A DNA stretch of 64,000 bases from JBFWML01 sp050251635 (lineage in GTDB: Bacteria > Campylobacterota > Campylobacteria > Campylobacterales > SZUA-545): NCBI GenBank assembly GCA_050251635.1, contig JBFWML010000005.1, positions 1-64,000 on the forward strand, written 5' to 3'. Under the pieces are notes generated by a model, which ran no database searches, was not told the DNA's origin, and was given only the letters and a program-made list of their open reading frames with translations. Made by a program: the position numbers and the translations under genes. How positions within the stretch are numbered: position 1 is the first letter of the stretch; the number at the start of each line of letters is the position of its first letter. This document shows positions 25,291 through 35,242 of the stretch, piece by piece.

Positions 25291-26742
25291 TTAACGGTGA
25301 TAGTTGGGGGCTTCTTTGGTGATGTCCACATCGTGAACATGGGACTCTTTAAGGCCCGCCGAGGTGATCTCCACAAACTCCGCTTCGTTTTGGAAGGTTT
25401 CGATATCTTTGCTGCCCAGATAGCCCATGCTGCTGCGCACGCCGCCGACGAGCTGGTGGATCACATCCGCCACGCGGCCGCGGAAGGGCACACGGCCTTC
25501 GATGCCTTCGGGGACGAGTTTTTCCGCTGCCGTGCCCTCCTGGAAGTAGCGATCGGTGCTGCCCTTTTGCATGGCGCCCAGACTGCCCATGCCCCGGTAG
25601 TTTTTATACTGGCGGCCTTGAAACATAATGGTTTCCCCCGGCGACTCTTCGGTGCCCGCCAGTAAGGAGCCGATCATAACGCAGCTTGCACCCGCCGCCA
25701 GCGCCTTGGCCAAGTCGCCGCTGTATTTAATGCCGCCGTCGGCGATAATCGGCACACCATATTTTTTGCCCATGGCCGCGCACTCGTCGATGGCGCTGAT
25801 TTGGGGCATACCCACGCCCGCCACGATACGGGTCGTGCAGATGCTGCCGGGCCCGATGCCCACCTTCACGCCGTCCGCACCCGCTTTAATCAGCGCTTCG
25901 GTGCCTTCGGCGGTGGCCACGTTACCCGCGATAATATCCACGGCGAACTGATCTTTGATGCGCTTAAGCGTGTTGATAATCCCTTCGCTGTGCCCGTGGG
26001 CGGAGTCGAGCACCAGCACGTCCACGCCCGCTTTGATCAGCGCTTCGGCGCGATCGATCTGATTGACGCCGATGGCCGCGCCGACGCGCAGGCGGCCGAA
26101 CTCATCCTTGTTGGAATCGGGATAGTCTTTGCGCTTTTTGATGTCTTTGATGGTGATGAGGCCCTTAAGATAGCCCTTTTCGTCAACGATCGGCAGCTTT
26201 TCGATCTTGTTTTTGTGCATAATCGCCGCCGCTTCGTCCAGACTGGTACCCACCTGCGCGGTAATCAGCGGCGCTTTGGTCATGACATCGCCGACCGGCT
26301 TTTTCATGTCGGTCTCAAAGCGCATATCGCGGTTGGTCAAAATACCCACCAGCTTGTCGTAGTCGTCGATCACCGGAACGCCGGAGATGCGAAACTCCCG
26401 CATAATCTGCTCGGCTTCGCCCAGCGTCGCGCCCGGTTTGATGTAGATGGGGTCGATGATGACGCCGCTTTCGCTTTTTTTCACCTTGCGCACTTCGGAG
26501 GCCTGAGTCTCGATGTCCATGTTTTTGTGAATAACGCCCAGGCCCCCCAGCCGCGCCATGGCGATGGCTGCGCGGTATTCGGTCACGGTGTCCATGGCGG
26601 CGGAGATAATGGGAATATTGAGCGAAATATTTTTGGTCAAGCGGGTTTTAAGGCTCACCTCCTTGGGCAGCACCTGGGAGTGGCGCGGCACAAGGAGCAC
26701 GTCGTCGAAGGTAAAGGCTTTTTTGCGGATTTTAAGACTCAT
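25291..26742 (-). CDS. guaB: Inosine-5'-monophosphate dehydrogenase
   Basis: 483 residues. TIM-barrel enzyme that oxidises IMP to XMP, the committed step of GMP synthesis. A pair of CBS domains is inserted at ~residues 95-205 (AEQIMREFRISGVPVIDDYDK and AAAIMHKNKIEKLPIVDEKG, each quoted in part). The active-site loop is GIGPGSICTTRIVAGVG with the catalytic Cys, followed by the flap MGSLGAMQKGS. The gatA gene upstream ends 10 bases before the start. Confidence 0.97.
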   Translation of the reverse strand: MSLKIRKKAFTFDDVLLVPRHSQVLPKEVSLKTRLTKNISLNIPIISAAMDTVTEYRAAIAMARLGGLGVIHKNMDIETQASEVRKVKKSESGVIIDPIYIKPGATLGEAEQIMREFRISGVPVIDDYDKLVGILTNRDMRFETDMKKPVGDVMTKAPLITAQVGTSLDEAAAIMHKNKIEKLPIVDEKGYLKGLITIKDIKKRKDYPDSNKDEFGRLRVGAAIGVNQIDRAEALIKAGVDVLVLDSAHGHSEGIINTLKRIKDQFAVDIIAGNVATAEGTEALIKAGADGVKVGIGPGSICTTRIVAGVGMPQISAIDECAAMGKKYGVPIIADGGIKYSGDLAKALAAGASCVMIGSLLAGTEESPGETIMFQGRQYKNYRGMGSLGAMQKGSTDRYFQEGTAAEKLVPEGIEGRVPFRGRVADVIHQLVGGVRSSMGYLGSKDIETFQNEAEFVEITSAGLKESHVHDVDITKEAPNYHR

Positions 26743-26752
26743 GGCGTTTTCC

Positions 26753-28111
26753 TTATGAATTGAGTGCGCGTTCGAGCGACAACGCGCCGTCTAAAAGCGT
26801 TTGTTCGGCAAAGGGGTGGCCGATCAGCTGCAGGCCCACGGGCATATTGCCTGCGCCTGTGCCCACCGGCACGCTGATGGCGGGCAGACCCGCAAGGTTG
26901 ACGGAGATGGTAAAAATATCGCTCAGGTACATTTCCAGAGGGCTTTTCATGCTGCCAAACTCGAAGGCCACATGGGGGGCGACGGGGGTGAGAATCAAAT
27001 CCGCGTGGGCGTGAATGCGGGCAAACTCGTCGCGGATGAGATGGCGCACCTGCTGGGCCTTGCGGTAGTAGGCATCGTAATAACCGGACGAAAGCACGAA
27101 GGCCCCCAGCAAAATGCGGCGTTTCACCTCTTCGCCAAACCCTTGACTGCGCGTGTTTTCGTAGATCTCTTTCAGATCGTTGCCCGGCGCGCGAAAGCCG
27201 TAGCGCACGCCGTCAAAGCGCGAGAGATTGGCGCTGGCTTCGGCGGTGGCCAGCACATAATAGGTGGCCACGTGGTGGGAGCAGTCGCTCATGCGGGTGG
27301 GGACGATCGTATGCCCCGCCTTTTGCAGTGCGTCCACGGCGTTTTTGAGCGCGGCGGCCACATCGGGGGTGCACTGTTCGAGATAGTTTTCGATGACGGC
27401 GATTTTCAGCTTGCGATCGGCGTTCAGTTTAGGCGCGGTGGCCTCATGGGGGAGGTCGGCGCTGGTGGCGTCGCGCGGGTCGTGTCCGGCCATCAGGTCG
27501 TACAAAATAGCCGCATCTTCGACGTTTTGGGTAATGGGGCCGATCTGATCCAGACTGGAAGAAAACGCGGTTAGACCGTAGCGGCTGACGCGGCCGTAGG
27601 TGGGTTTGAGCCCCACGCAACCGCAAAAGGCCGCCGGCTGGCGGATGGAGCCGCCCGTGTCGCTTCCGAGCGCGGCAAGGGCAAAACCGCCCGCCACCGC
27701 CGCCGCGCTGCCGCCGCTGCTTCCGCCGGGAACGCACCGGGGGTTGACGGGGTTGAGGGTGCGGCCGTAAAAGCTGGTTTCGGTGGAGCTGCCCATGGCG
27801 AATTCGTCCATATTGGCGCGGCCAAAGGGGCTAAGACCTGCCGCTTCCAAGCGGGTAATGACGGTGGCGTCGTAGGGGGCTACGTAGCCTTGGAGCATTT
27901 TGCTGGCGCAGGTGATCGCCCACCCTTTGACTTGAATATTGTCTTTGATTAAAAGCGGCACTCCGTCACCGCGTTCGTTGATATTTTCACCGGTGAGTTG
28001 TTCGATATAGGCGCCCGTCGCGGCGTTTGCCTGAATTTTTGCCCGTAGATCGGCTTTGAGGTTGGGGAGTTCTTCTTTGGGGAGTTTAAGCGCCTCTTTG
28101 AGTGTGATCAA
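26753..28111 (-). CDS. gatA: Glu-tRNA(Gln)/Asp-tRNA(Asn) amidotransferase subunit A
   Basis: 452 residues. Amidase-signature enzyme releasing ammonia from glutamine for the transamidation of misacylated tRNA by GatCAB. The Ser-Ser-Lys triad is intact: LLIKDNIQVKG (Lys), GGSSGGSAAAVAGG and LGSDTGGSIRQPAAFCG (two Ser). gatB and gatC are not in the window, a dispersed arrangement normal in Campylobacterota. First gene of the gatA-guaB-metXA-xseB run. Confidence 0.95.
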   Translation of the reverse strand: MITLKEALKLPKEELPNLKADLRAKIQANAATGAYIEQLTGENINERGDGVPLLIKDNIQVKGWAITCASKMLQGYVAPYDATVITRLEAAGLSPFGRANMDEFAMGSSTETSFYGRTLNPVNPRCVPGGSSGGSAAAVAGGFALAALGSDTGGSIRQPAAFCGCVGLKPTYGRVSRYGLTAFSSSLDQIGPITQNVEDAAILYDLMAGHDPRDATSADLPHEATAPKLNADRKLKIAVIENYLEQCTPDVAAALKNAVDALQKAGHTIVPTRMSDCSHHVATYYVLATAEASANLSRFDGVRYGFRAPGNDLKEIYENTRSQGFGEEVKRRILLGAFVLSSGYYDAYYRKAQQVRHLIRDEFARIHAHADLILTPVAPHVAFEFGSMKSPLEMYLSDIFTISVNLAGLPAISVPVGTGAGNMPVGLQLIGHPFAEQTLLDGALSLERALNS

Positions 28112-28173
28112 CCTGCATCCTTAGCCAAGATGTGAAGGGCGAATTATAACAAAGAGGCGCTTGTTTTCCGGGC

Positions 28174-31100
28174 CTAGCTCCGCAGGGAGATCTTGTCGTC
28201 GCGCCCGCGCCAGGCCGCCGCGCCCAAAAGGGCAATCACAATCACCGTGACCGGCAGCCAGGAGGGAACGGGCATGGGGTCGCCCCCGGCATAGGAGTGC
28301 AGACCGGTGAGATAGTAGTTGACGCCGAAATAGGTCATCAGAACCGATCCGTAGGCCACCAGACTGCTCAGCGCGAAGGTGTAGGCGCTTTTGAGATGCG
28401 GGATAAAACGCAGGTGCAAGATGAGGGCATACACCAGCATCGTAATCAGCGTCCAAGTCTCTTTAGGATCCCAGCTCCAGTAGCGGCCCCAGGATTCATT
28501 GGCCCAGATGGCGCCAAAAAGGTTGCCCACCGTTAACAGTCCCAACCCGACCATCATGGCCATTTCGTTGATGCGGGTCATCTCCAAGATGGCGTAGTCG
28601 CCGCCGGAGCCGGGTTTGCGCAGTGCAAACAAAATCAGCGCCAAAAAGCCCAGCAGCGCCGAAAGGGCCAAAAAGCCGTAGCTGGCGGAGATGACGCTGA
28701 CGTGGATGGTCAGCCAGTAGGATTTGAGCACCGGAACCAGCGTCGTAATCTGCGGATCCATCCAGCTTAAATGCGCCACCATCAGGCCAAAACCCGCCAG
28801 AATCGTCGTGGCGGGGAGCGCAAAGAGGGAGTGCTTGCTAAAGATCAGGCCCGCCAGCACCGTTGCCCACGCGATATAGATCATCGACTCGTAGCCATTC
28901 GACCACGGCGCATGGCCCGAAACATACCACCGCAGAGCCAGCGAGAAGGTGTGTGCCGCAAACATCAGGGCGATCGCGCCGTAAAAACCCCGGCTGATCA
29001 GAAGTCGGGTTTTGTTCTGCGCGGGCCGGAAGACCTGATAGAAGGCAAAACCCAAGAAGAGCAGGCCCGCCACAAAGTAGTAGGGCATCAGCCGCTCAAA
29101 GGGATTAAGACGGTTGAGCAGCTTTTCCGCTTCGATCCGGTTTTGGCTGGGAAGCACCGCCGCGCCGTAGAAGCGCTGATAACCCCGCAGCTTTTCCAGC
29201 GCCGCGTCCGCCTTGGACCATTCGTTGGAAATTTGCGCATCGCGCAAAGCGTAGAGATATTCGTACAAAAGCCCCGCAGCCTCTTTGGCCTCGGCGGGTT
29301 CGAGCATTTCGAGCATCTGCACCGGAGAGACCCACGTGTAGTTGGGATCGTTGCGAACGGGGATGATGCGCAGCAGGTGACCTTGGAAAACCATATAGGC
29401 GATGTTGGCCCGTTCGTCGGCCTTGAGCAGCTCCTTTTGAAGCTTGCTCTGTTCCGATTGGGGGGTGCGCATCGCTTCGTTGACCGCTTCGGAAAGCTTG
29501 TAGGGGTTGACGCCTTCGCTGGCGTTGAGTTCGAAAAAGTCCACCAGCGCCGCCTCTTTGGCCCCCGGTTCCAAGCCGATCATTGCCGCAATTTCGGGGT
29601 GGCCGAGGCGAATCATCTTAACCTGCTGCCAGCCCTTGGGCGCGCTGATCATTCCTAAAAAGACCTGACTGGCGCTTAGGCCGCGAATGTCGCTTTGGCG
29701 GGCAACCTTGTTGAGCACCTCGCTCGCCAGCGTATCGATGGGCTTGATGCGCCCTTGGGAGTCTTGAACCAGCAGGGTTCCGAAACGATCGGCATGGGCT
29801 TGGGTCACAATGCCCAGCACCCCCGATTGCGCGGTGGCGTTCTCTTCGGCCGCCAAGGGCTGCTGCGCGATGCCAAGGGCCAAAAACGCCGCAAGCAGAA
29901 GCGGCGCAAAGTGCTGGCGGCGATCCTTTTCCAGTAGAGTCGCCAGTTTTCTAAAGCGGCTTTTGGGGCTGAAAAAGGCGATAAAAAAGCCGACGGTTAA
30001 GAGCGCGTAGCCCAGATAGGTCGGCCACATACCGGGGTCTTTGGCAACCGAAAGAATGGTGCCCTTTTCGTCCCGATCGAAGGAGGACTGGTAAAAACGG
30101 TAGCCGCGGTGCATCAAAATGTGGTTCATGTAAATCCGGTAGGGTTCTTTGAGCCCAAACTCCTCATCGACGATGGTGACTTGGCTTTCGTAGGAGGAGG
30201 GGGAGTTGGAGCCGGGGTAACGATCGATGATGAATTTGTCCAGATGCAGCGCAAAGGGCAGCTCGATCACCTGCGAGCCGTAGGCGATATTAAAGACGCG
30301 CCCCGCAAGCTCCACCTGCCGCTCCACGCCGCCCATGCCTGCGCCGCCCATCAAGGCCAGCTCTTTGCTTTCGCCCTTGTGGGAGACCTCGACGATCACG
30401 GCGCTGACGCCGGTTTTTTGCTCGACGGGAACCACCTTTTTGCTGGCGGCGGTCATGTGCTCCTTGAGGACCAGATTGATCCCCTCCAGGGTGGTGTAGA
30501 GCTTGCGCCGATCGAGGGGATGAACGCTGTGGGCGCGCAGGCCCGCCTGTTCGCGGGTGTCCATATCCAGACGCGTCAGGTCCGAGTGGGCGCGGACGGT
30601 GAGCTGGTCTTGGTCGTAGCCGATTACGATCGCCGGGCGTTCAAAGTTCAGCTCGTTGCCAAAACCCAAAATCCCAGCGCCCAAATCGACGTATTCGTTT
30701 TCGAACAGATCGACGCTGATGGGCTCCGAGTTGCCCGCGCTGACCATCACCGAAACATAGGGTTTGCCGTTTTTGGCATCGGGGACGATCGCTTCACCCG
30801 CGTTGGCGTAAAAGGCTTTGTGTTCGATGGTAAGCGGCGCGCCCCCGCCGAGATTGGCCGAAAAGGAGAAGTCGTTATCGGTCAGCGGCGTCAGCAATAC
30901 GGGCCAAGAGGCGTGCAGCCCGCTGCTGGAAGCCTTGATATGGGCCCGCTGGCTGAGTATGACGTTGCTGCTTTTGCCTTCGCGGATATTCATGGTGCCT
31001 TCGTAACCGAAGTGGCGGGTGACAAAAGCGCCGAATAAAATCAGCAAAAAGGAGGCATGGAAGATAAAGATCGGCATCTTCTCCTTTTGCCACATCTTAA

Positions 31101-31314
31101 AGCGCACCATGTTCCCCACCAGCCCGATCGCCAGAAGAAACATAACCCCCTCGAACCACCAGTGGTTGTACACCAGCGCCCGGGCCGAGTCGTTGCCGAA
31201 ATCGTTTTCGATAAAGGTGGCCGCGGCGCTGCCGAAAGCCAGCAAAATCATCAGCACCAAAACGGTGCGCATGGAGACAATCAGTTCATAAACCGTAAGC
31301 ATTTTTTTGAGCAT
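28174..31314 (-). CDS. ccsBA: Fused ResB-CcsA cytochrome c biogenesis protein (system II, NrfI-like)
   Basis: 1046 residues. The N-terminal ~480 residues are ResB-like: three membrane helices near the front, a large periplasmic domain and a fourth helix (YLGYALLTVGFFIAFFS). The C-terminal ~350 residues are CcsA-like with about eight helices and the haem-handling WWD motif NESWGRYWSWDPKETW. A Met/Ala-rich periplasmic section lies between. The protein exports haem and attaches it to apocytochrome c CXXCH motifs. The single-chain form of this size is characteristic of Campylobacterota and is the best taxonomic marker in the window. Confidence 0.95.
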   Translation of the reverse strand: MLKKMLTVYELIVSMRTVLVLMILLAFGSAAATFIENDFGNDSARALVYNHWWFEGVMFLLAIGLVGNMVRFKMWQKEKMPIFIFHASFLLILFGAFVTRHFGYEGTMNIREGKSSNVILSQRAHIKASSSGLHASWPVLLTPLTDNDFSFSANLGGGAPLTIEHKAFYANAGEAIVPDAKNGKPYVSVMVSAGNSEPISVDLFENEYVDLGAGILGFGNELNFERPAIVIGYDQDQLTVRAHSDLTRLDMDTREQAGLRAHSVHPLDRRKLYTTLEGINLVLKEHMTAASKKVVPVEQKTGVSAVIVEVSHKGESKELALMGGAGMGGVERQVELAGRVFNIAYGSQVIELPFALHLDKFIIDRYPGSNSPSSYESQVTIVDEEFGLKEPYRIYMNHILMHRGYRFYQSSFDRDEKGTILSVAKDPGMWPTYLGYALLTVGFFIAFFSPKSRFRKLATLLEKDRRQHFAPLLLAAFLALGIAQQPLAAEENATAQSGVLGIVTQAHADRFGTLLVQDSQGRIKPIDTLASEVLNKVARQSDIRGLSASQVFLGMISAPKGWQQVKMIRLGHPEIAAMIGLEPGAKEAALVDFFELNASEGVNPYKLSEAVNEAMRTPQSEQSKLQKELLKADERANIAYMVFQGHLLRIIPVRNDPNYTWVSPVQMLEMLEPAEAKEAAGLLYEYLYALRDAQISNEWSKADAALEKLRGYQRFYGAAVLPSQNRIEAEKLLNRLNPFERLMPYYFVAGLLFLGFAFYQVFRPAQNKTRLLISRGFYGAIALMFAAHTFSLALRWYVSGHAPWSNGYESMIYIAWATVLAGLIFSKHSLFALPATTILAGFGLMVAHLSWMDPQITTLVPVLKSYWLTIHVSVISASYGFLALSALLGFLALILFALRKPGSGGDYAILEMTRINEMAMMVGLGLLTVGNLFGAIWANESWGRYWSWDPKETWTLITMLVYALILHLRFIPHLKSAYTFALSSLVAYGSVLMTYFGVNYYLTGLHSYAGGDPMPVPSWLPVTVIVIALLGAAAWRGRDDKISLRS

Positions 31315-31355
31315 CGAAGAGGAACCTTTATTGAGAATCTTTATAAAATTCTAGC

Positions 31356-32033
31356 CTAGACGGCCTTGGGAATCTGCCAGTCGATCGGCGTTTGTCCGTG
31401 GGCGGCAAGGTAGCCATTGGCCTGCGAAAAGTGGCGGCAACCGTAAAAACCCCGGTACACCGACAGCGGCGACGGATGGGGCGCCTTAAGCACCAAATGC
31501 CGCGCGGAGTCGATAAAGGCCCCCTTTTTCTGGGCGTAGCTGCCCCACAGCATAAACACCAGATGTTCGCGTTTTTCGGCCAGCGCGTGGATTGCCGCGT
31601 CGGTAAACCGCTCCCAGCCTTTGTTCTGGTGCGATCCGGCCTTGGCCATTTCGACCGTCAATGTTGCATTCAGAAGCAAAACCCTCTGCCGCGCCCAGTA
31701 TTCCAAAAAACCGTGACCCGGATGTGTAAAACCCACATCGTTTTGCAACTCTTTGTAAATATTTTGCAAACTCGGCGGAATATCAACCCCCGGCTGCACC
31801 GAAAAACAGAGCCCGTGGGCCTGATTCGGGCCATGGTAGGGGTCTTGACCCAAAATGACCACTTTGACCGTTTCAAAGGGGGTGAGCTCAAAGGCTTTAA
31901 ACCAGTTGGAAGAGTGGGGAAAGATGGTTTTTTTGGCCCCTTTTTCGTTTTGCAAAAAGGTTTTGAGTTCCTGCATATAGGGTTTGTCGAACTCTTCGCC
32001 GATGATCGCCTGCCAACTGGATTCGAGTGCCAT
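31356..32033 (-). CDS. ung: Uracil-DNA glycosylase (family 1)
   Basis: 225 residues. Removes uracil from DNA to start base excision repair. The water-activating motif GQDPYHGPNQAHGLCFS and the DNA-binding HPSPLSVYRGFYGCRHFS loop are intact. It is the last gene of a compact repair operon: its ATG overlaps the ogt stop (TAATG), and ogt likewise overlaps polA. Distinct from the family 6-like protein at 1880-2473. Confidence 0.96.
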   Translation of the reverse strand: MALESSWQAIIGEEFDKPYMQELKTFLQNEKGAKKTIFPHSSNWFKAFELTPFETVKVVILGQDPYHGPNQAHGLCFSVQPGVDIPPSLQNIYKELQNDVGFTHPGHGFLEYWARQRVLLLNATLTVEMAKAGSHQNKGWERFTDAAIHALAEKREHLVFMLWGSYAQKKGAFIDSARHLVLKAPHPSPLSVYRGFYGCRHFSQANGYLAAHGQTPIDWQIPKAV

Positions 32034-32482
32034 TATCCAAGACTTTCATGATGAAGTAACCACGCCTTTTTGGCCGGACCCCAGCCGTAGCGCCCCACGC
32101 CGCCCGTGGAATGCACAACGCGGTGGCAGCCGATTGCCACGGCAAAGGGGTTTTTAGCCACCGCTGACGCCGCGGCGCGGTGGGCCTTGGGGTTCCCTGC
32201 CAGCGCCGCCAGTTCGCCGTAACTCAGGCGCGATCCGTAGCCGGTGGAGAGCAGCGTTTTTAACACCCGCGCATGAAACGCGCCCTTCGGCCAGTTAAAG
32301 GGCAGGGCGGAAAAATCGGGCCGGTCGCCGCGAAAATAGGCCGCCAAAAGCGTCGCCGTTTGTTGCGTGATGCTGTTTCCCCCGTCTGCTTCGCCCGGTT
32401 CAAAGGTAATACGCAGCAGCCGCGCTTCGTCTGCTTCGATCAGTAGATCGCCAATGGGCGTTGGTAAAACTTCGGCAGCCAC
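32033..32482 (-). CDS. ogt: Methylated-DNA-[protein]-cysteine S-methyltransferase
   Basis: 149 residues. Suicide repair protein that moves the alkyl group from O6-alkylguanine to its own Cys. The acceptor motif is VAIGCHRVVHSTGGVGRYGWG (PCHR is the usual form; here GCHR). The Arg-finger region is YGSRLSYGELAALAGNPKAHRAA. Start GTG at 32482 overlaps the polA stop (TAGTG). The Gly in place of Pro before the active Cys is a small deviation; the Cys-His-Arg core is kept. Confidence 0.9.
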   Translation of the reverse strand: MAAEVLPTPIGDLLIEADEARLLRITFEPGEADGGNSITQQTATLLAAYFRGDRPDFSALPFNWPKGAFHARVLKTLLSTGYGSRLSYGELAALAGNPKAHRAAASAVAKNPFAVAIGCHRVVHSTGGVGRYGWGPAKKAWLLHHESLG

Positions 32483-35184
32483 TATTTCAGTTCCGCCCAG
32501 CTTTGCCCCCGGTTGACGCTCACCTCCAGCGGTACGCGCAAGCTAAAGGCCTGTTTCATCTCGTCGGCAATCATCCGCGCCGCCTCATCGGCGTAGGCGG
32601 CCTCGACCTCAAACAGCAGTTCGTCGTGGATTTGCAAAATCATCGTGGCCCGATCGTCGTTTTTAAACCGTTCGTGCAGGCGGATCATTGCCAGTTTGAT
32701 CAGATCCGCCGCGCTGCCTTGAAAGCGGGTGTTGACCGCTTCGCGCTCAAACATCGCAATAAACTGCGCCCGGGCGTTTGTAAAGTCGAAATAGCGCCGC
32801 CGCCCCAAAAGCGTGGTGACAAAGCCTGTCTCGTGGGCTTCGTGTTTGATGCTTTCGAGATAACTTTTCACGGTGGGAAAGGAGGCGAAATAGTGTTCGA
32901 TCACCGCCTTGGCCTCGGTGGCACTAATGCCCGTGTCGGCGGCCAGCTTGCGGCTGCCCATGCCGTACAATAAACCGAAGTTGACGCTTTTGGCCAGATT
33001 GCGTTTTTCCTTGGCCTGTTCGTCGCCGAAGATCACGCGGGCGGTTTCCATATGAATATCGCGCCCCGCCTCAAAGGCGCCGATCAGCGTTTTGTCTTGG
33101 CTAAAGTGCGCCAGCAGCCGCAGTTCGATCTGTGAATAGTCCGCGCCGATCAGCACGCAGCCGGGTTTGGCGATAAACCCTTGACGGATTTGACGGCCCG
33201 TTTCGGTGCGGGTGGGAATATTTTGCAGGTTGGGCTCGGAGGAGCTTAAGCGCCCCGTGGCGGTGCCCACCTGCGAAAAATGGGTGCTCACCCGGTGGTC
33301 TGCTTTGCCTGAAGCCAGCAACAAAAGCGGATCGATATAGGTCGATTTGAGTTTGGCCAGTTCGCGGTAGTTGAGCAGTTCGCTCACGATCGGATGGCGA
33401 TCTTGCAGTTCGAGCAACACCGATTCGTCGGTGCTGTAGCCGGTTTTGGTTTTTTTGCCCGCCGGAAGTCCCAGCCGTTCAAAAAGCACCATGCCCAGCT
33501 GTTGGGTGGAGTTGATATTAAAACTTTCCCCCGCCAGCTCGTGGATACGCTTTTGCAGGCCCGCCAGCTCGCCGTCCATCTGGGTTTTAAGCTGCGCAAA
33601 AAATGCGGTATCGATCATCACCCCCGCATCTTCCATCCTCATCAGCACCCGCATAAAGGGCAGCTCGACTTGTTGGGCCAACTCGCTCAAAGCGGGCTCT
33701 TGCAGGTTGAGGTGGCTAAGCAGGCGCGGATAGAGCCGCAGGGTCATCACCGCATCCTCGGCGGCGTAGTTGCAGGCACTCTCCACATCGACCTGACTGA
33801 AATCCTTAAGCCCCTTGGTCACGGTTTTAAAGGCAATCATCTCATGACCCAGCCACTCTTTGGCCAGCGCGTCCAGACCCACGGCGCGGCCCGGATCGAT
33901 CAGCCACGCCAAAATCATCGTGTCGGCAAAAACGGGCAGGTTTTTTAGCCCCAAAGCGTGTTCGAGTACGTGCAGGTCAAACTTGAGGTTTTGCCCCACG
34001 ATCCGCGTTTGCTCAAAGAGGGTTTGGATGGCGGTTTTGGCGGCGCTGAGACCCACCTGATCGGGCACGCCCAGGTAGTTGTGGCCGATGGCGGCGTAAT
34101 ACCCCCGGTTTTCCTCCCACGCAAAACTAAAACCCACCAGCCTTGCGGCGGTGGCGTCGAGGCTGTCGGTTTCGGTGTCGAAGGCCAAAACCGCGTTTTT
34201 CGGAATGGCGGCGATGATCTTTTGCAGTTCGGCCTCATCGCTCACCAACACCGCTTCAAAGAGGGCCGCTTGGGCGGGTGGGGCGACTTTAGGCGCGGCG
34301 GGGGCGTTAAAAACCGGGGCGGCGGTTTTGGTTGCGCCCTGCGCCCGTTTGAGTACCGCGCCGATGTCATATCGGGTGAGTTCGTCGGCAATGGCCAGCA
34401 CCGGATTGTCCGGCAGGGTAAAGCGTTCAAAGGCCACATTTTCCAGCGCGTGATCGCGCAGGGTGACCAGTTGGCGCGATAAAAAGGCCATTTCGCGGCC
34501 CGTTTCCAGTAGGCCGCGCACCCGATCGGGCTTGATTTCGTCTAAATGCGCATAGAGGTTTTCCAGCGTTTTGTATTCGTTAATCAGCTTGGCGGCGGTT
34601 TTTTCGCCGATGCCCTTCACGCCGGGCACATTGTCGGAGCTGTCGCCGAGCAGGGACTGAAACTGAATAAAATCTTCGGGAGCCACGCCGAATTTCTCTT
34701 CGCAGGCACGCGCATCGACCTCGCGCTGTTTGACCGCATCGTAAATGACCACGCGGCCGTCATCGATCAGTTGATACATGTCCTTATCGTGGCTGATGAT
34801 CCGCACCCTTAGACCCGCTTTTTTGGCTTCGCGGGTGAGGCTGGCAATGAGGTCGTCGGCCTCTAAGCCGCTTTCGCTCAGCAGCGGAAAACCCATCTTT
34901 TCGATCCAATTGAGGGCAATGGGAATTTGAGCGCGCAGTTCAGCGGGCGGTTCGGGGCGGTTGGCCTTATACTCGCCGTAGAGTTCGGCGCGGAAACTCG
35001 GCCCTTTGCTGTCGGCGCAAAAAACAAGATAGTCGGTTTCGTGCTCCTTGGAGAGGCGGCTGACAAAATTGACAAAACCGGTGAGTAGTCCGGTGGGTTC
35101 GCCGCTTTTGCTCGTTAGCGGCGGGAGGGCGTAAAAACTGCGGAAAAAAAAGCCAAAGGCGTCAACGATTGTGAGGGTTTTCAT
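32482..35184 (-). CDS. polA: DNA polymerase I
   Basis: 900 residues with all three domains. The N-terminal 5' nuclease (~1-290) has LGDSSDNVPGVKGIGEKTA. The 3'-5' exonuclease (~320-500) keeps its acidic residues (AFDTETDSLDA, GQNLKFDLHVLE, YAAEDAVMTL), so proofreading should be active. The polymerase domain has GADYSQIELRLLAH, KSVNFGLLYGMG and LQIHDELLFE. It fills gaps in repair and removes RNA primers. First gene of the polA-ogt-ung operon, transcribed away from plsC. Confidence 0.97.
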   Translation of the reverse strand: MKTLTIVDAFGFFFRSFYALPPLTSKSGEPTGLLTGFVNFVSRLSKEHETDYLVFCADSKGPSFRAELYGEYKANRPEPPAELRAQIPIALNWIEKMGFPLLSESGLEADDLIASLTREAKKAGLRVRIISHDKDMYQLIDDGRVVIYDAVKQREVDARACEEKFGVAPEDFIQFQSLLGDSSDNVPGVKGIGEKTAAKLINEYKTLENLYAHLDEIKPDRVRGLLETGREMAFLSRQLVTLRDHALENVAFERFTLPDNPVLAIADELTRYDIGAVLKRAQGATKTAAPVFNAPAAPKVAPPAQAALFEAVLVSDEAELQKIIAAIPKNAVLAFDTETDSLDATAARLVGFSFAWEENRGYYAAIGHNYLGVPDQVGLSAAKTAIQTLFEQTRIVGQNLKFDLHVLEHALGLKNLPVFADTMILAWLIDPGRAVGLDALAKEWLGHEMIAFKTVTKGLKDFSQVDVESACNYAAEDAVMTLRLYPRLLSHLNLQEPALSELAQQVELPFMRVLMRMEDAGVMIDTAFFAQLKTQMDGELAGLQKRIHELAGESFNINSTQQLGMVLFERLGLPAGKKTKTGYSTDESVLLELQDRHPIVSELLNYRELAKLKSTYIDPLLLLASGKADHRVSTHFSQVGTATGRLSSSEPNLQNIPTRTETGRQIRQGFIAKPGCVLIGADYSQIELRLLAHFSQDKTLIGAFEAGRDIHMETARVIFGDEQAKEKRNLAKSVNFGLLYGMGSRKLAADTGISATEAKAVIEHYFASFPTVKSYLESIKHEAHETGFVTTLLGRRRYFDFTNARAQFIAMFEREAVNTRFQGSAADLIKLAMIRLHERFKNDDRATMILQIHDELLFEVEAAYADEAARMIADEMKQAFSLRVPLEVSVNRGQSWAELK

Positions 35185-35242
35185 GGGCGGAGTTTAACCA
35201 AATTGAAGTAAAGTTCGCAGCTTGTTAAGGAGTGAAATTTTG